Part shown: positions 1 through 7,220 of the stretch, piece after piece
How positions within the stretch are numbered: the first letter of the stretch is position 1
How the letters are laid out: the number at the start of each line of letters is the position of its first letter
NCBI GenBank assembly: GCA_041175045.1
Contig: JBEDFR010000146.1
Span: forward strand, 1-18,834
Direction: 5' to 3'
Length of the DNA: 18,834 nucleotides
Source of the DNA: UBA5078 sp041175045
GTDB lineage: Bacteria; Pseudomonadota; Gammaproteobacteria; Pseudomonadales; Pseudohongiellaceae
Notes under the pieces: model-generated
The model's input: only the letters and a program-made list of their open reading frames with translations
Told to the model about the DNA's origin: nothing
Database searches by the model: none
Made by a program: the position numbers and the translations under genes

Positions 1-218
1 AAATGCGCCACAGGCCGCGGAAACGGGTCGAGACTGAGCCGGTGCCAGAACTGATTGAAGCAGTGCAGCGGATTGAGTCGACTCTGACTGCGGGCGCTCT
101 CACCGAACTCGATACGCCTGGGCATGACCAGCGCATAGCCGGGGCTGCTCAACAGCACGCCGGTCTCATCGCTCAGGCGCAGCCCGGCGTCATTGAGTTC
201 GAGCACCCGCCCAGTCAT
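1..218 (-). CDS. Actin/Hsp70-like ATPase-fold protein, N-terminal fragment (runs off left edge)
   Basis: Only the first 72 codons are inside the window. The ATG overlaps the stop of the upstream proton-channel gene as ATGA, which fixes the start and implies translational coupling. The opening strand-turn-strand pattern (VLELNDAGLRLSD, then GVLLSSPGYALV) and the later NQFWHRLS segment remind me of divergent Hsp70/actin-like (YegD-type) proteins, which begin with a short phosphate-binding hairpin. The canonical DnaK DLGTTNS motif is absent, so the assignment is tentative. There is no signal peptide or membrane segment, so it is probably cytosolic. It is the last gene of the cluster that can be seen. 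If the fold is right, it would be the cluster's only cytosolic nucleotide-binding partner. It could instead be an unrelated cytoplasmic protein; the full sequence to the left would decide. Confidence 0.6.
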   Translation of the reverse strand, partial: MTGRVLELNDAGLRLSDETGVLLSSPGYALVMPRRIEFGESARSQSRLNPLHCFNQFWHRLSLDPFPRPVAH

Positions 219-1030
219 TCAAGCGCTTCCTTGTCCGGCACCTGCAGATAGCGCAGCAGATGCTCGTCACAGTAATTCTGGGAATCCAGCACCAGGCGGT
301 CCTGCAGCAGCAGCAGCTGGTGCAGCAGGAACATCAGCAGGATGCTGGTGACCAGGGCCACGAAGGTGGAGTTGAAGGCCACGCCCAGGCTGACCGTCAC
401 GCCCAGGATGTCGCCGCTCACGGCCTGGTGCGCCTGGCTCAGGGCAGCGCCGATGCCGCGTACCGTGCCAATGAAGCCGATGGAGGGAATGGCCCAGGCG
501 ATGTAGCGCACGATGCTCAGTTCGCTGTCGAGGCGATCGGCCTCGCCGCTGCAGATGTCCTTGATGGTGTTGGAGGCGTCCTGGATGCTGCGCGTGCTGC
601 CGAAGCGATGCAGCCCGGCCAGCACGGCGCGCGGCAGCAGGAAGCTGCGCTCCACGTCGGGCAGGGCCTGCACGGGGCGGGCATAGTGCCGGGCGTCTTC
701 CGGCAGGATGCTGGTGCCCTCGGACACCTGCAGCAGCTCACGCTCCAGCAGCGATCGCTCCTGCAGCACGCGGCGGGTCTTCATGCCGATGATCGACAGC
801 GCCCAGAACATCAGGATGATGCAGGTCTCCTGCTCGATGTCGCGCAGGATCACGTACAGGGAGCGCTCGGCCACGTAGGTGTCGTCCGCGGCCTGCAGCG
901 CGGCCTGCTGTTCCAGCACCAGGTCGGCATTGGGCAGGATCACCGCCACGTAGACCGCGTGGACCACGATCACACAGATGATCAGGGCGAAGACCTGGTA
1001 GATCACTTCGGAGAGGTAGTTCTGCTTCAT
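215..1030 (-). CDS. MotA/TolQ/ExbB-family proton channel protein
   Basis: The 271-residue protein has hydrophobic segments near residues 11-33, 69-83, 174-196 and 210-236. The third holds the family signature (IPSIGFIGTVRGIGAAL) and the fourth is the long partner helix ending in a hydrophobic LLMFLLHQLL stretch. Members of this family form an inner-membrane pentamer that, with an ExbD/TolR/MotB-type helix dimer, turns proton flow into motion or force in the periplasm. A cytoplasmic region of about 90 residues separates helices 2 and 3. An AAGGG element lies 8 nt before the ATG. The gene follows the small exported protein after 51 bp and overlaps the next gene by 4 bp. No TolR/ExbD partner is seen in the window. 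It is not the flagellar MotA (no flagellar neighbours) nor TolQ of the tol-pal operon (no tolR, tolA or tolB nearby). Confidence 0.88.
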   Translation of the reverse strand: MKQNYLSEVIYQVFALIICVIVVHAVYVAVILPNADLVLEQQAALQAADDTYVAERSLYVILRDIEQETCIILMFWALSIIGMKTRRVLQERSLLERELLQVSEGTSILPEDARHYARPVQALPDVERSFLLPRAVLAGLHRFGSTRSIQDASNTIKDICSGEADRLDSELSIVRYIAWAIPSIGFIGTVRGIGAALSQAHQAVSGDILGVTVSLGVAFNSTFVALVTSILLMFLLHQLLLLQDRLVLDSQNYCDEHLLRYLQVPDKEALE

Positions 1031-1081
1031 GCACGGACCCTTGTGTCAGTCGTTGTGTGGCGGTGGCGAGGCGCGCCGGCC

Positions 1082-1372
1082 TCAGATGTCCACCGGAAAG
1101 GAGGCGCCGAGATCCTGCGAGAGCTGCTCGGTGGGAATGAAGCGCCCGGGCGAGGCGTCGGCGTCATCGCCCACCTGGGCGATGTCCTGGGCATCGGGGT
1201 TCAAGGCATCGTCGGGCATGGCGGCGCCGTCATCGGCGGGCTCTGCGGTCTGCCCGGCGGGGGTCTGGCCAGCGCCGTCGGCCTGATCCGTGGCCGTCTG
1301 CGCCAGCACGGGGCCAGCGCCGAGGCTGGCGCTCATCGCCAGGATGCAGGCCGCTGCGAGTACGATTCTCAT
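1082..1372 (-). CDS. Small exported acidic protein with FPVDI C-terminus
   Basis: The 96-residue product opens with a clear Sec signal peptide: Arg at position 2, a hydrophobic core, and a likely cleavage after GPVLA near residue 25. The mature part is about 70 residues, rich in Asp, Gly, Ala and Pro, and probably disordered up to about residue 75. It ends in a structured-looking segment, RFIPTEQLSQDL then FPVDI. There is no lipobox. A strong GGAGGA ribosome site lies within the last codons of the upstream PEGA gene, whose stop is only 3 bp away, so translation is probably coupled. The position between a PEGA/SUMF1 membrane protein and a proton channel suggests a periplasmic accessory, with the C-terminal peptide as a docking tail (inference). 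I do not recognise a named family. Confidence 0.8.
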   Translation of the reverse strand: MRIVLAAACILAMSASLGAGPVLAQTATDQADGAGQTPAGQTAEPADDGAAMPDDALNPDAQDIAQVGDDADASPGRFIPTEQLSQDLGASFPVDI

Positions 1373-1375
1373 GGC

Positions 1376-3490
1376 TCATTCCTCCAGGTAGCGGGCGATG
1401 CGGAAGCCCAGGTCGTTGCGTGCGGTGTCGCCGAAATCGCGATAGGACAGACGGATCTCGGTGACGGTGCTGTGTGCCCAGCTCGAGCCCTTGATGGTGT
1501 GATACGCGCCTTCGGTCGGCCCCAGCGGGTCGACGTCGACACTGGTGCCCACGCTCAGCATGGTGCCGTAGTAATCATGCACCCATTCCGAGACATTGCC
1601 CGCCATGTCGTGCATGCCACGGGCATTGACCGGGAACTGACCCACCGGGGCCGTGCCGAGATAGGTGTCGTCATAGCCCGCCAGATAGGCCCCCATGAAA
1701 CTGCGCACGGAGACATCGGCGAAATTGCCCGCACGCTCGGGCGGCGGCATCTGCTCGCCCCAGGGGAAGCGCAGAGTATTGCCGTTGCCGTCGGTGCGCG
1801 CAGCCCATTCCCATTCGGCCTCCGAAGGCAGGCGATAGCCCGTGGCGTCTGGATTGAACCCCACCACCTCGTCGCCTTCCACACGGTAGAACAACGGCAG
1901 GCCTTCCTGCTCGCTCAGCCAGTTGCAGTAAAGGGCGGCGTCCTTCCAGGTGACCTGCACCACCGGCTGGGTGTCCAGATCGATGGTCTGACCCTGCAGC
2001 GTGCCGGAGGAATGCTCGGGGCGGAAAGCGCGGAACTGCAGATTGGTGACTTCATGCGGCGATAGATAGAAGGGCCGCTCCAGGCGCACGTCGCGCAAGT
2101 CCTCATTGGCGCGCCGGCCGGGCTCGCGGCGTGACGCGCCCATCGTGAACTGGCCGGGGTACAGTAGCGTGAGGGATTGCCCTGCGGCCGTGGTGATGAC
2201 CGGGCGGATCGCCTCCAGCCGGGCCTCTTCCAGCGACTTCAGCGTGACGCGCAGCTCCTGCTCGAGCCCCGGGCGGGAGGTGAAGCTGACGGTATGGGGC
2301 ACATAGCCTTCCTGCCGGATCTCGATGATCTGGCTGGCCGCCATCAGTTCCAGCGTCTGGTTCGCCGGGCCACGCAGCTCCCCATCCACATAGACCTGGG
2401 CCTCGGCTGGCTCGGCCACGATGCGCACGGAGGAGGTAATGGGTACCAGCGGCACCGTGATGTCCTGCTCTTCGTCGGGGCGGGTCTCGAGGGTGCGGCT
2501 GGCGGCATTGAAGCCGCTGCGGAACAGCGTGAGCTCATGGGCGCGGCCGGGCGGCAGCGCCACTTCCAGCGGGGTCTGCCCGCGAAACTCCCCATTGATG
2601 GTGACATTGGCACCACTGGGCTGGGAACGGATGAACACCAGTCCGTCGGCGCGCTCCAGACTGACGGCAGGCAGCTGTTGAGCCTCGCCCGCTCGCACTA
2701 CCAGTTCGCCCTGCCAGGCCTTGTGTGCCGCGAGTTTCAGGGTGAGCTCGTGCTCACCTTCCAGGATCTCGCCGGTGAAGGGCGTGGTGCCGATCAGCTG
2801 ACCGTCCACCAGGATCTCCGCGCCGGGGGGCGTAGTGCTGAAGCGGATGTCGCCCCAGGCGGGCGCCAGGGTCAGTGCCAGATCGTTCTGCTGGGAGCGC
2901 CCCAGCACGGTGAACGGCTGGGTCAGCGGCAGATAGCGTTCGGCCTGCACGCTCAGTTCGTAATCGCCCGGCTCCACCTCCAGAGCGCGCAGCGGGGTGC
3001 GGCCCAGCTCCTGTCCGTCAAGCAGCACCAGGGCGCCGGCCAGCGGGCCGCTCTCTCCCCGCGCCTCGATATTGACCAGCCCGGGCAGCTCGCGCAGCAA
3101 TACGGGGAAGTCCTGCGCCTGCTCCTGTCCGACGGCAAGCGTCACGCGCTCATCGTGGTAACCGGCATGGCGGATCAGCACCTCGTAACTGCCCGGCAGC
3201 ATGAGGGTGCGCCCGCCCAGCGGCAGCTGGAAACCGTCGAGAAACTCCACACTGGCCGTGATCGGCGTGACCTGCACCAGCACCGAGCGGGCGGTCAGGA
3301 CAAACCAGCCACTGACGCCGGCCACCAGCAGGAAGCCAGCGACCAGAAAGTGCGGCCAGCGCAGGCGCAGCGCGGCACGGCGCGGCGTGGCGTCCGGGGG
3401 GGTGAAGTCGATGGGGACGATGGGGTCCGCGAGTTCGGCGGAGGCGGCATCGCCACCCGGCGCGGCTGTGGGTTTCGAATGATCCTGCAT
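1376..3490 (-). CDS. Single-pass membrane protein with five PEGA-like repeats and a SUMF1/FGE-like domain
   Basis: The 704-residue protein has a cytoplasmic tail of about 46 residues, one membrane helix (47-67, after RLRWPH), then a periplasmic part. Five PEGA-like beta repeats run roughly over 72-135, 138-210, 213-280, 284-350 and 353-418; the repeating element is a variant of DG-x-x-x-G-x-TP followed by G-x-(H/Y)-E-L, for example VDGQLIGTTPF and INGEFRGQTPLEV. A SUMF1 (formylglycine-generating-enzyme/EgtB/PvdO) domain fills about 438-702, with RLPSEAEWEWAAR (553-565), AGNVSEWVHDYY (630-641), KGSSWAHS (667-674) and GFRIAR near the end. The only cysteine I see is Cys522 and the region where FGE carries its catalytic pair has none, so the domain is probably a binding or structural module. 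No sulfatase is nearby. The ATG follows the stop of the upstream TPR gene by 4 bp. Confidence 0.9.
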   Translation of the reverse strand: MQDHSKPTAAPGGDAASAELADPIVPIDFTPPDATPRRAALRLRWPHFLVAGFLLVAGVSGWFVLTARSVLVQVTPITASVEFLDGFQLPLGGRTLMLPGSYEVLIRHAGYHDERVTLAVGQEQAQDFPVLLRELPGLVNIEARGESGPLAGALVLLDGQELGRTPLRALEVEPGDYELSVQAERYLPLTQPFTVLGRSQQNDLALTLAPAWGDIRFSTTPPGAEILVDGQLIGTTPFTGEILEGEHELTLKLAAHKAWQGELVVRAGEAQQLPAVSLERADGLVFIRSQPSGANVTINGEFRGQTPLEVALPPGRAHELTLFRSGFNAASRTLETRPDEEQDITVPLVPITSSVRIVAEPAEAQVYVDGELRGPANQTLELMAASQIIEIRQEGYVPHTVSFTSRPGLEQELRVTLKSLEEARLEAIRPVITTAAGQSLTLLYPGQFTMGASRREPGRRANEDLRDVRLERPFYLSPHEVTNLQFRAFRPEHSSGTLQGQTIDLDTQPVVQVTWKDAALYCNWLSEQEGLPLFYRVEGDEVVGFNPDATGYRLPSEAEWEWAARTDGNGNTLRFPWGEQMPPPERAGNFADVSVRSFMGAYLAGYDDTYLGTAPVGQFPVNARGMHDMAGNVSEWVHDYYGTMLSVGTSVDVDPLGPTEGAYHTIKGSSWAHSTVTEIRLSYRDFGDTARNDLGFRIARYLEE

Positions 3491-3494
3491 GAGC

Positions 3495-5018
3495 TCAGCG
3501 CCTGTTGACCGCGAGGATTTCTTCCGTACAGGCCACCGTCACCGGCGTACTGCGATTGTCAAAGCCCACCTCGAACTCCGTGCGCACGTCGCGATACCCG
3601 GGGCGTGTGCCCACGGCGACATAGCGACCGGGCTTCAGGCTGAGCGTCTGGCTCTGGAAACGCCCCAGCACGCCGACCTGATACAGCGTGACGTCGGTGA
3701 GATTGTCCGACAGCAGCTGCACTTCCACGGGCACCTGGGCACGGGCAAGCAGGACTTCCACCTGGCTCAACTGCTGTTGCAGACGGGGGCCTGGATTCTC
3801 CAGCGCCAGCCCGGTGTAGTAGACCTGCACGGCCTGGGCGTGGACGGCAGTGTCGGCCAGGCGTGCGGGCTGGTCGATCGCGTCCTGCAGCAGGCGATCC
3901 AGCTGCAGCCGCTTGGCGGCGTAATCGCGACCATCGATCGCAAACACCAGCGCCGCGTCGATGGCCAGGGCGGCGTCGTATTCGGCAACAGCGGCCTCCC
4001 ACTGCTCGGCGGCCACATGGGTCTGCGCCGCGTCGCGATGCGCGTTGATGCGGCTCACGGCCAGCTGGTCGCGCGTCTGGGTGATGGCCTCCTGCGCTTC
4101 GGGATTGCCCGGCCGCATGACCAGGGCCTGCTCGAAGGCGGCGATGGCGCCATCGGTGTCCCCGGTCTGCAGGGCGGCAAAGCCGGTAGACATCACGCGG
4201 GTGAAGGCATTGTCACTGATGGCCTGGCGGACCTGGTCGAGCTGGCTGCGGGCCTCGGCGTGCGCCGCGTCCAGCCCCAGGGCCTGTTCCAGTGTGCTGC
4301 GGGCGTCTTCCAGCGCGCCGGCATTGCGCTGTTGTTCTGCCTGCGCCAGCAGGGCATTCACCTGGTCGAGGGTCGCCGCGCGCTGCAGGCCGCTCTGGGC
4401 GTCGGCGGCGCCGGGCTGCAGCAGCAACGCCAGCGAGAAAGCCTCGGTGGCCTGCATGGCATTGCCGGCCTCCAGCGCGGCATTGCCCCGCGCGAGGGCA
4501 TCGGCGAGCACCTGGGGGATGGAATCCTGCAGCTGCGCCAGAGCGTTGTCGGCATTGCGGTATTGCTCGGTGGCCTGGTCGAACGCCTGGGTACGATAGG
4601 CTTCATCCCCGGTGCGGGCGAAATTCAGCGCCTCGTCGTAGGCCTGCTGGGCCCAGCTGCCCACTTGCAGGTCTTCCAGGGCAGTCTGCCGCTCCAGCAG
4701 GGACGAGAGCACTTCCTGTGCCTCCTGGCGCTGCCGCGCACGCTGGGCTTCCTCGAAGGGCGACACTGGATTGAGGGTGGGCGCGGCAGCGCTGGCGGGC
4801 GTCTGCACCTGCTCCACCTGCGCGCGCGGCGTCAGGGGCAGTTCGTATTCGGCGACCACACCGGGCAGCACGAAGATGACGGCGAGGGCGAGCAGGATGA
4901 GCACCCCGAGCATCAGCCACACCAGCGGCGAGGGCCCGGGCCGGGCGGCCAGCGGGCGCAGAGTGGCCGCGGGCGCGGCACCGGGAATGGTCTTGTCGTT
5001 CAGGTCATGTTCTGTCAT
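3495..5018 (-). CDS. Single-pass membrane TPR protein with PEGA-like C-terminus
   Basis: Starting at the ATG at 5018 the product is 507 residues; a GTG at 5057 would add 13 residues but sits close behind the preceding stop. The N-terminus (about 30 residues, Pro/Ala-rich) is probably cytoplasmic, followed by one membrane helix at 31-52 (PLVWLMLGVLILLALAVIFV). The periplasmic part starts with a charged helical, possibly coiled-coil stretch (88-120). Tetratricopeptide-like helical pairs cover about 120-420, for example AFDQATEQYRNADNAL, GDTDGAIAAFEQALVMRPGNPEA and EQWEAAVAEYDAALAIDAA. Residues about 427-490 look like a PEGA-type beta domain (LKPGRYVAVGTRPGYRDV), matching the repeats of the next gene's product. 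Both proteins share tail, helix and periplasmic layout, so they may pair. It is a likely scaffold; no enzyme motif is visible. Confidence 0.87.
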   Translation of the reverse strand: MTEHDLNDKTIPGAAPAATLRPLAARPGPSPLVWLMLGVLILLALAVIFVLPGVVAEYELPLTPRAQVEQVQTPASAAAPTLNPVSPFEEAQRARQRQEAQEVLSSLLERQTALEDLQVGSWAQQAYDEALNFARTGDEAYRTQAFDQATEQYRNADNALAQLQDSIPQVLADALARGNAALEAGNAMQATEAFSLALLLQPGAADAQSGLQRAATLDQVNALLAQAEQQRNAGALEDARSTLEQALGLDAAHAEARSQLDQVRQAISDNAFTRVMSTGFAALQTGDTDGAIAAFEQALVMRPGNPEAQEAITQTRDQLAVSRINAHRDAAQTHVAAEQWEAAVAEYDAALAIDAALVFAIDGRDYAAKRLQLDRLLQDAIDQPARLADTAVHAQAVQVYYTGLALENPGPRLQQQLSQVEVLLARAQVPVEVQLLSDNLTDVTLYQVGVLGRFQSQTLSLKPGRYVAVGTRPGYRDVRTEFEVGFDNRSTPVTVACTEEILAVNRR

Positions 5019-5066
5019 TGCCTTGTGCACCCGCAATGGCAGCCGCGCAGCGGCCACCCCTGCACG

Positions 5067-6251
5067 TCAGATGCCCCCTGTTTCCGCCTGGTACATTTCC
5101 ACCAGAATGTCGCGCCACTGCTGGTACTGCTCCTCCACCGTGCCGTTGAGCATGATGGTACGGTCGTCCAGATCGATCATCCTGGGCGCCACTTCCTGTT
5201 CCAGCGACTCACCGAGCTCCTGCAGGGCGGCAATGTGGATCTCGGCCTCGGCACTCTTGTCGAAGCCGCTCTTGATCATGTAGGCACCCGCACCCACACC
5301 AACCAGCGCACCCGTCTGCACCGCCGCATTGCTGCTGGTGGCGGCCGCGATGCCGCCCACGATGGCAGCCGTGCCGGCAATGAAGCGGCGGCGGGCCGAG
5401 GCTTCGAGCTGATCCAGCGTCATGGTGGCCTGGTAGCTCTGCTCACGCCAGGAATCATAGGGCACACGCATCTGCCGGGCGTAATTGGCGTAGTAGTCCT
5501 GTACGGTGTCCACGAACAGATTGTCGCGCTGGCGGATCTCGCGGATGCGTTCCAGCGAGGGGTCGTTGTCCGCGGGCAATCGCACCACCTGAGTGATGCC
5601 GCGATTGTTCACGCTCAGGTACTGCTCGAACAGCTCCGGCGCGAAATTGCGGGCGAACTGCAGTTCCGACACGGTGCGGATGGTGCCGATGCGCTGCTGC
5701 GTGAGGTTCGCCTTGCGCCAGGCCAGCAGATCGTTGGCGATGGTGTTGTAGATCACCTGGAACGGGTCGTTGGCCTGGCGCTGCGAGGCCTCGTAGGCGA
5801 ACTCGCTGATGTGCTCCTCGTATTCCTTCGTGTACCAGATGGCACCCGTGGAGTCGCGCACGCTGATGTTGATGCGCATGCCTTCGCCGTCGGACTGCAG
5901 GATCTGGCCGTGGATGTAGATATCCATGGTGGAGGTTTCATTGGGCAGTACCCGCACCGCGCCCCAGTTGCCGGAGCGCTGCAGCGTTTCCGCCAGCAGG
6001 AAGGGCGCGTAGCGAGCCTCCGCATTGCGGATGGCCGGGCTGACCCGCTCTTGCTCGTCGCGATCCAGCTCGTCGATGCCCGGATCGAACACCGTGACCC
6101 CGATATCCAGCAGCAGTTCCTCGGGCGGAGCGGTGTCCTGCACCACCTGCACGTACTGGGTGGACTTCACCGTCGTCGTGGAACACGCCAGCAGCAGGGC
6201 GCTCAGCAGCGCCAGCACACTCAAGCGCACAATGGAGATGTTCATGTTCAT
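5067..6251 (-). CDS. Outer-membrane-type lipoprotein with Gly/Ala-rich hydrophobic segment
   Basis: The 394-residue product has a lipoprotein signal peptide with lipobox LLAC (Cys23). Ser follows the cysteine, not Asp, so the Lol pathway would send it to the outer membrane. Residues 47-145 look like a compact alpha/beta domain (LLLDIGVTVFDPGID, AEARYAPFLLAETLQRSGNWGAVRV, DIYIHGQILQSDGEGMRINISVRD) that recalls the periplasmic domains of CsgG/LpoB-type lipoproteins; that likeness is an impression and not a confirmed hit. A helical middle follows. Residues 291-328 form an unusual Gly/Ala-rich hydrophobic stretch of about 38 residues that could be a membrane-inserting hairpin. The start overlaps the upstream lipoprotein stop as ATGA. 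Expected in the same envelope complex. Confidence 0.86.
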   Translation of the reverse strand: MNMNISIVRLSVLALLSALLLACSTTTVKSTQYVQVVQDTAPPEELLLDIGVTVFDPGIDELDRDEQERVSPAIRNAEARYAPFLLAETLQRSGNWGAVRVLPNETSTMDIYIHGQILQSDGEGMRINISVRDSTGAIWYTKEYEEHISEFAYEASQRQANDPFQVIYNTIANDLLAWRKANLTQQRIGTIRTVSELQFARNFAPELFEQYLSVNNRGITQVVRLPADNDPSLERIREIRQRDNLFVDTVQDYYANYARQMRVPYDSWREQSYQATMTLDQLEASARRRFIAGTAAIVGGIAAATSSNAAVQTGALVGVGAGAYMIKSGFDKSAEAEIHIAALQELGESLEQEVAPRMIDLDDRTIMLNGTVEEQYQQWRDILVEMYQAETGGI

Positions 6252-7165
6252 TGACTCAGCCCTGTGTAGCGTCGGTATTCATCCCAGAGCGCCTCGCGCA
6301 GCACCGGGTCGGGCTCGCGCATCGCCGCCTCGCGCAGCTGGCGGGCGACAATGTCGTCGTCACGTCCGCTCGGAATGTCTTCGGGCGGCGGGAAGGTCTG
6401 CTCGGTCTCGGCACCCGGGCCTCCGCCCGCGCCGGGAATGCCTTGCGGGCCAGTGGGTGCGCCTGCGGGAGGGGCTGCCACGATGACCGGACCACCGCCC
6501 GCCCCTGCCCCAGAACCTGCGGCACCGTCGGCTGCGTCGCCCGGAATCTCGGTGTTGCGGGCGGCATTGGCTTCAGCCTGGGCGCGGGCGCGCTCGGCCA
6601 GAATCACGCCGTCGAATTCTTCATAGCCACGGTTGAGAGCGCCCGTCAGCACCGCCTGACGTTCAGCCGCCGTCATCGGACCGGTGCCGCCATCGCCGAG
6701 TCCTCCCGGCAGGGTGTCCAGACTGTAGCCCCCGGCAGTGCCGGCAGTCGTGCCGCCGGAGGCACCCCTGGCGCTTGGCGCCCCGGCAGACCCGGACTGA
6801 CCGCCCGCCGTGGCAGGCATGACGCTGCCCGCGGCTGTCTGCGCCGCGCCCGGGGACGCGGCAGTGCCCGAGGCCGTCTCGCGACCTGCCGGCGCGGGCA
6901 TGGAAGGACTGCCGCTGCGCCCGGCGGAAGACGCCGTGCTGCTGGAACTGGACGACGAACGGGAGCTGGAGCTTGAGCTTGAACTACTCGGCATCGACGG
7001 CGAGGGCATGGACACCGACGGCGACGAGGAGGACGAGGAAGTACTGGAGGGCATCGACGGCATCGAGCTCTGCGATGACTGCTGCTGACTGGTGGACTCG
7101 CAACCTGCCAGCACCAGCGCGATGGCGCCTGCCAGCAACCACTGTTTCGATTTAGCTGTGCTCAT
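6248..7165 (-). CDS. Lipoprotein with Ser-rich low-complexity tether and conserved-looking C-terminal helix
   Basis: I chose the ATG at 7165 because it has an AGGA element 4 nt upstream and directly opens a lipoprotein signal peptide with lipobox LAGC (Cys22), giving 305 residues; an upstream in-frame ATG at 7315 would bury the signal and overlap the previous gene. Residues about 23-80 are an extreme Ser/Pro/Met tract including runs of seven to eight Ser, followed by a Gly/Ala/Ser-rich stretch to about 145. A short folded-looking segment (155-205, MTAAERQAVLTGALNRGYEEFDGVILAERA) is followed by another Gly/Pro-rich linker (205-250). The end is a charged helix (DDDIVARQLREAAM, then LREALWDEYRRY). 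The layout suggests a lipid-anchored flexible arm reaching across the periplasm with a docking helix. Glu follows the lipidated Cys, so outer-membrane sorting is expected. Confidence 0.84.
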   Translation of the reverse strand: MSTAKSKQWLLAGAIALVLAGCESTSQQQSSQSSMPSMPSSTSSSSSSPSVSMPSPSMPSSSSSSSSSRSSSSSSSTASSAGRSGSPSMPAPAGRETASGTAASPGAAQTAAGSVMPATAGGQSGSAGAPSARGASGGTTAGTAGGYSLDTLPGGLGDGGTGPMTAAERQAVLTGALNRGYEEFDGVILAERARAQAEANAARNTEIPGDAADGAAGSGAGAGGGPVIVAAPPAGAPTGPQGIPGAGGGPGAETEQTFPPPEDIPSGRDDDIVARQLREAAMREPDPVLREALWDEYRRYTGLSQ

Positions 7166-7220
7166 GATGTCCTGCCTCTGCCCGGGGGCTGTTGCCATCT
7201 GGTCCGCACGACGGCGGCTC

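Noticed and set aside
260..2065. A 601-codon plus-strand open frame over the proton-channel and PEGA genes
   Set aside because: It is antisense to a recognisable channel and SUMF1 domain, of low-complexity His/Gly/Gln composition, and has no convincing ribosome site or homology-like motif.
2177..3508. A 443-codon plus-strand open frame opposite the PEGA repeats
   Set aside because: It is a shadow of the PEGA/SUMF1 gene, with the same His/Gln/Gly-rich composition and no membrane or domain features.
3489..6254. A 921-codon open frame on the plus strand across the TPR and lipoprotein genes
   Set aside because: It is antisense to two genes with clear signal or membrane segments and repeats. Its product is rich in His, Gln, Gly and Arg with no domain pattern, as expected of a high-GC shadow frame.
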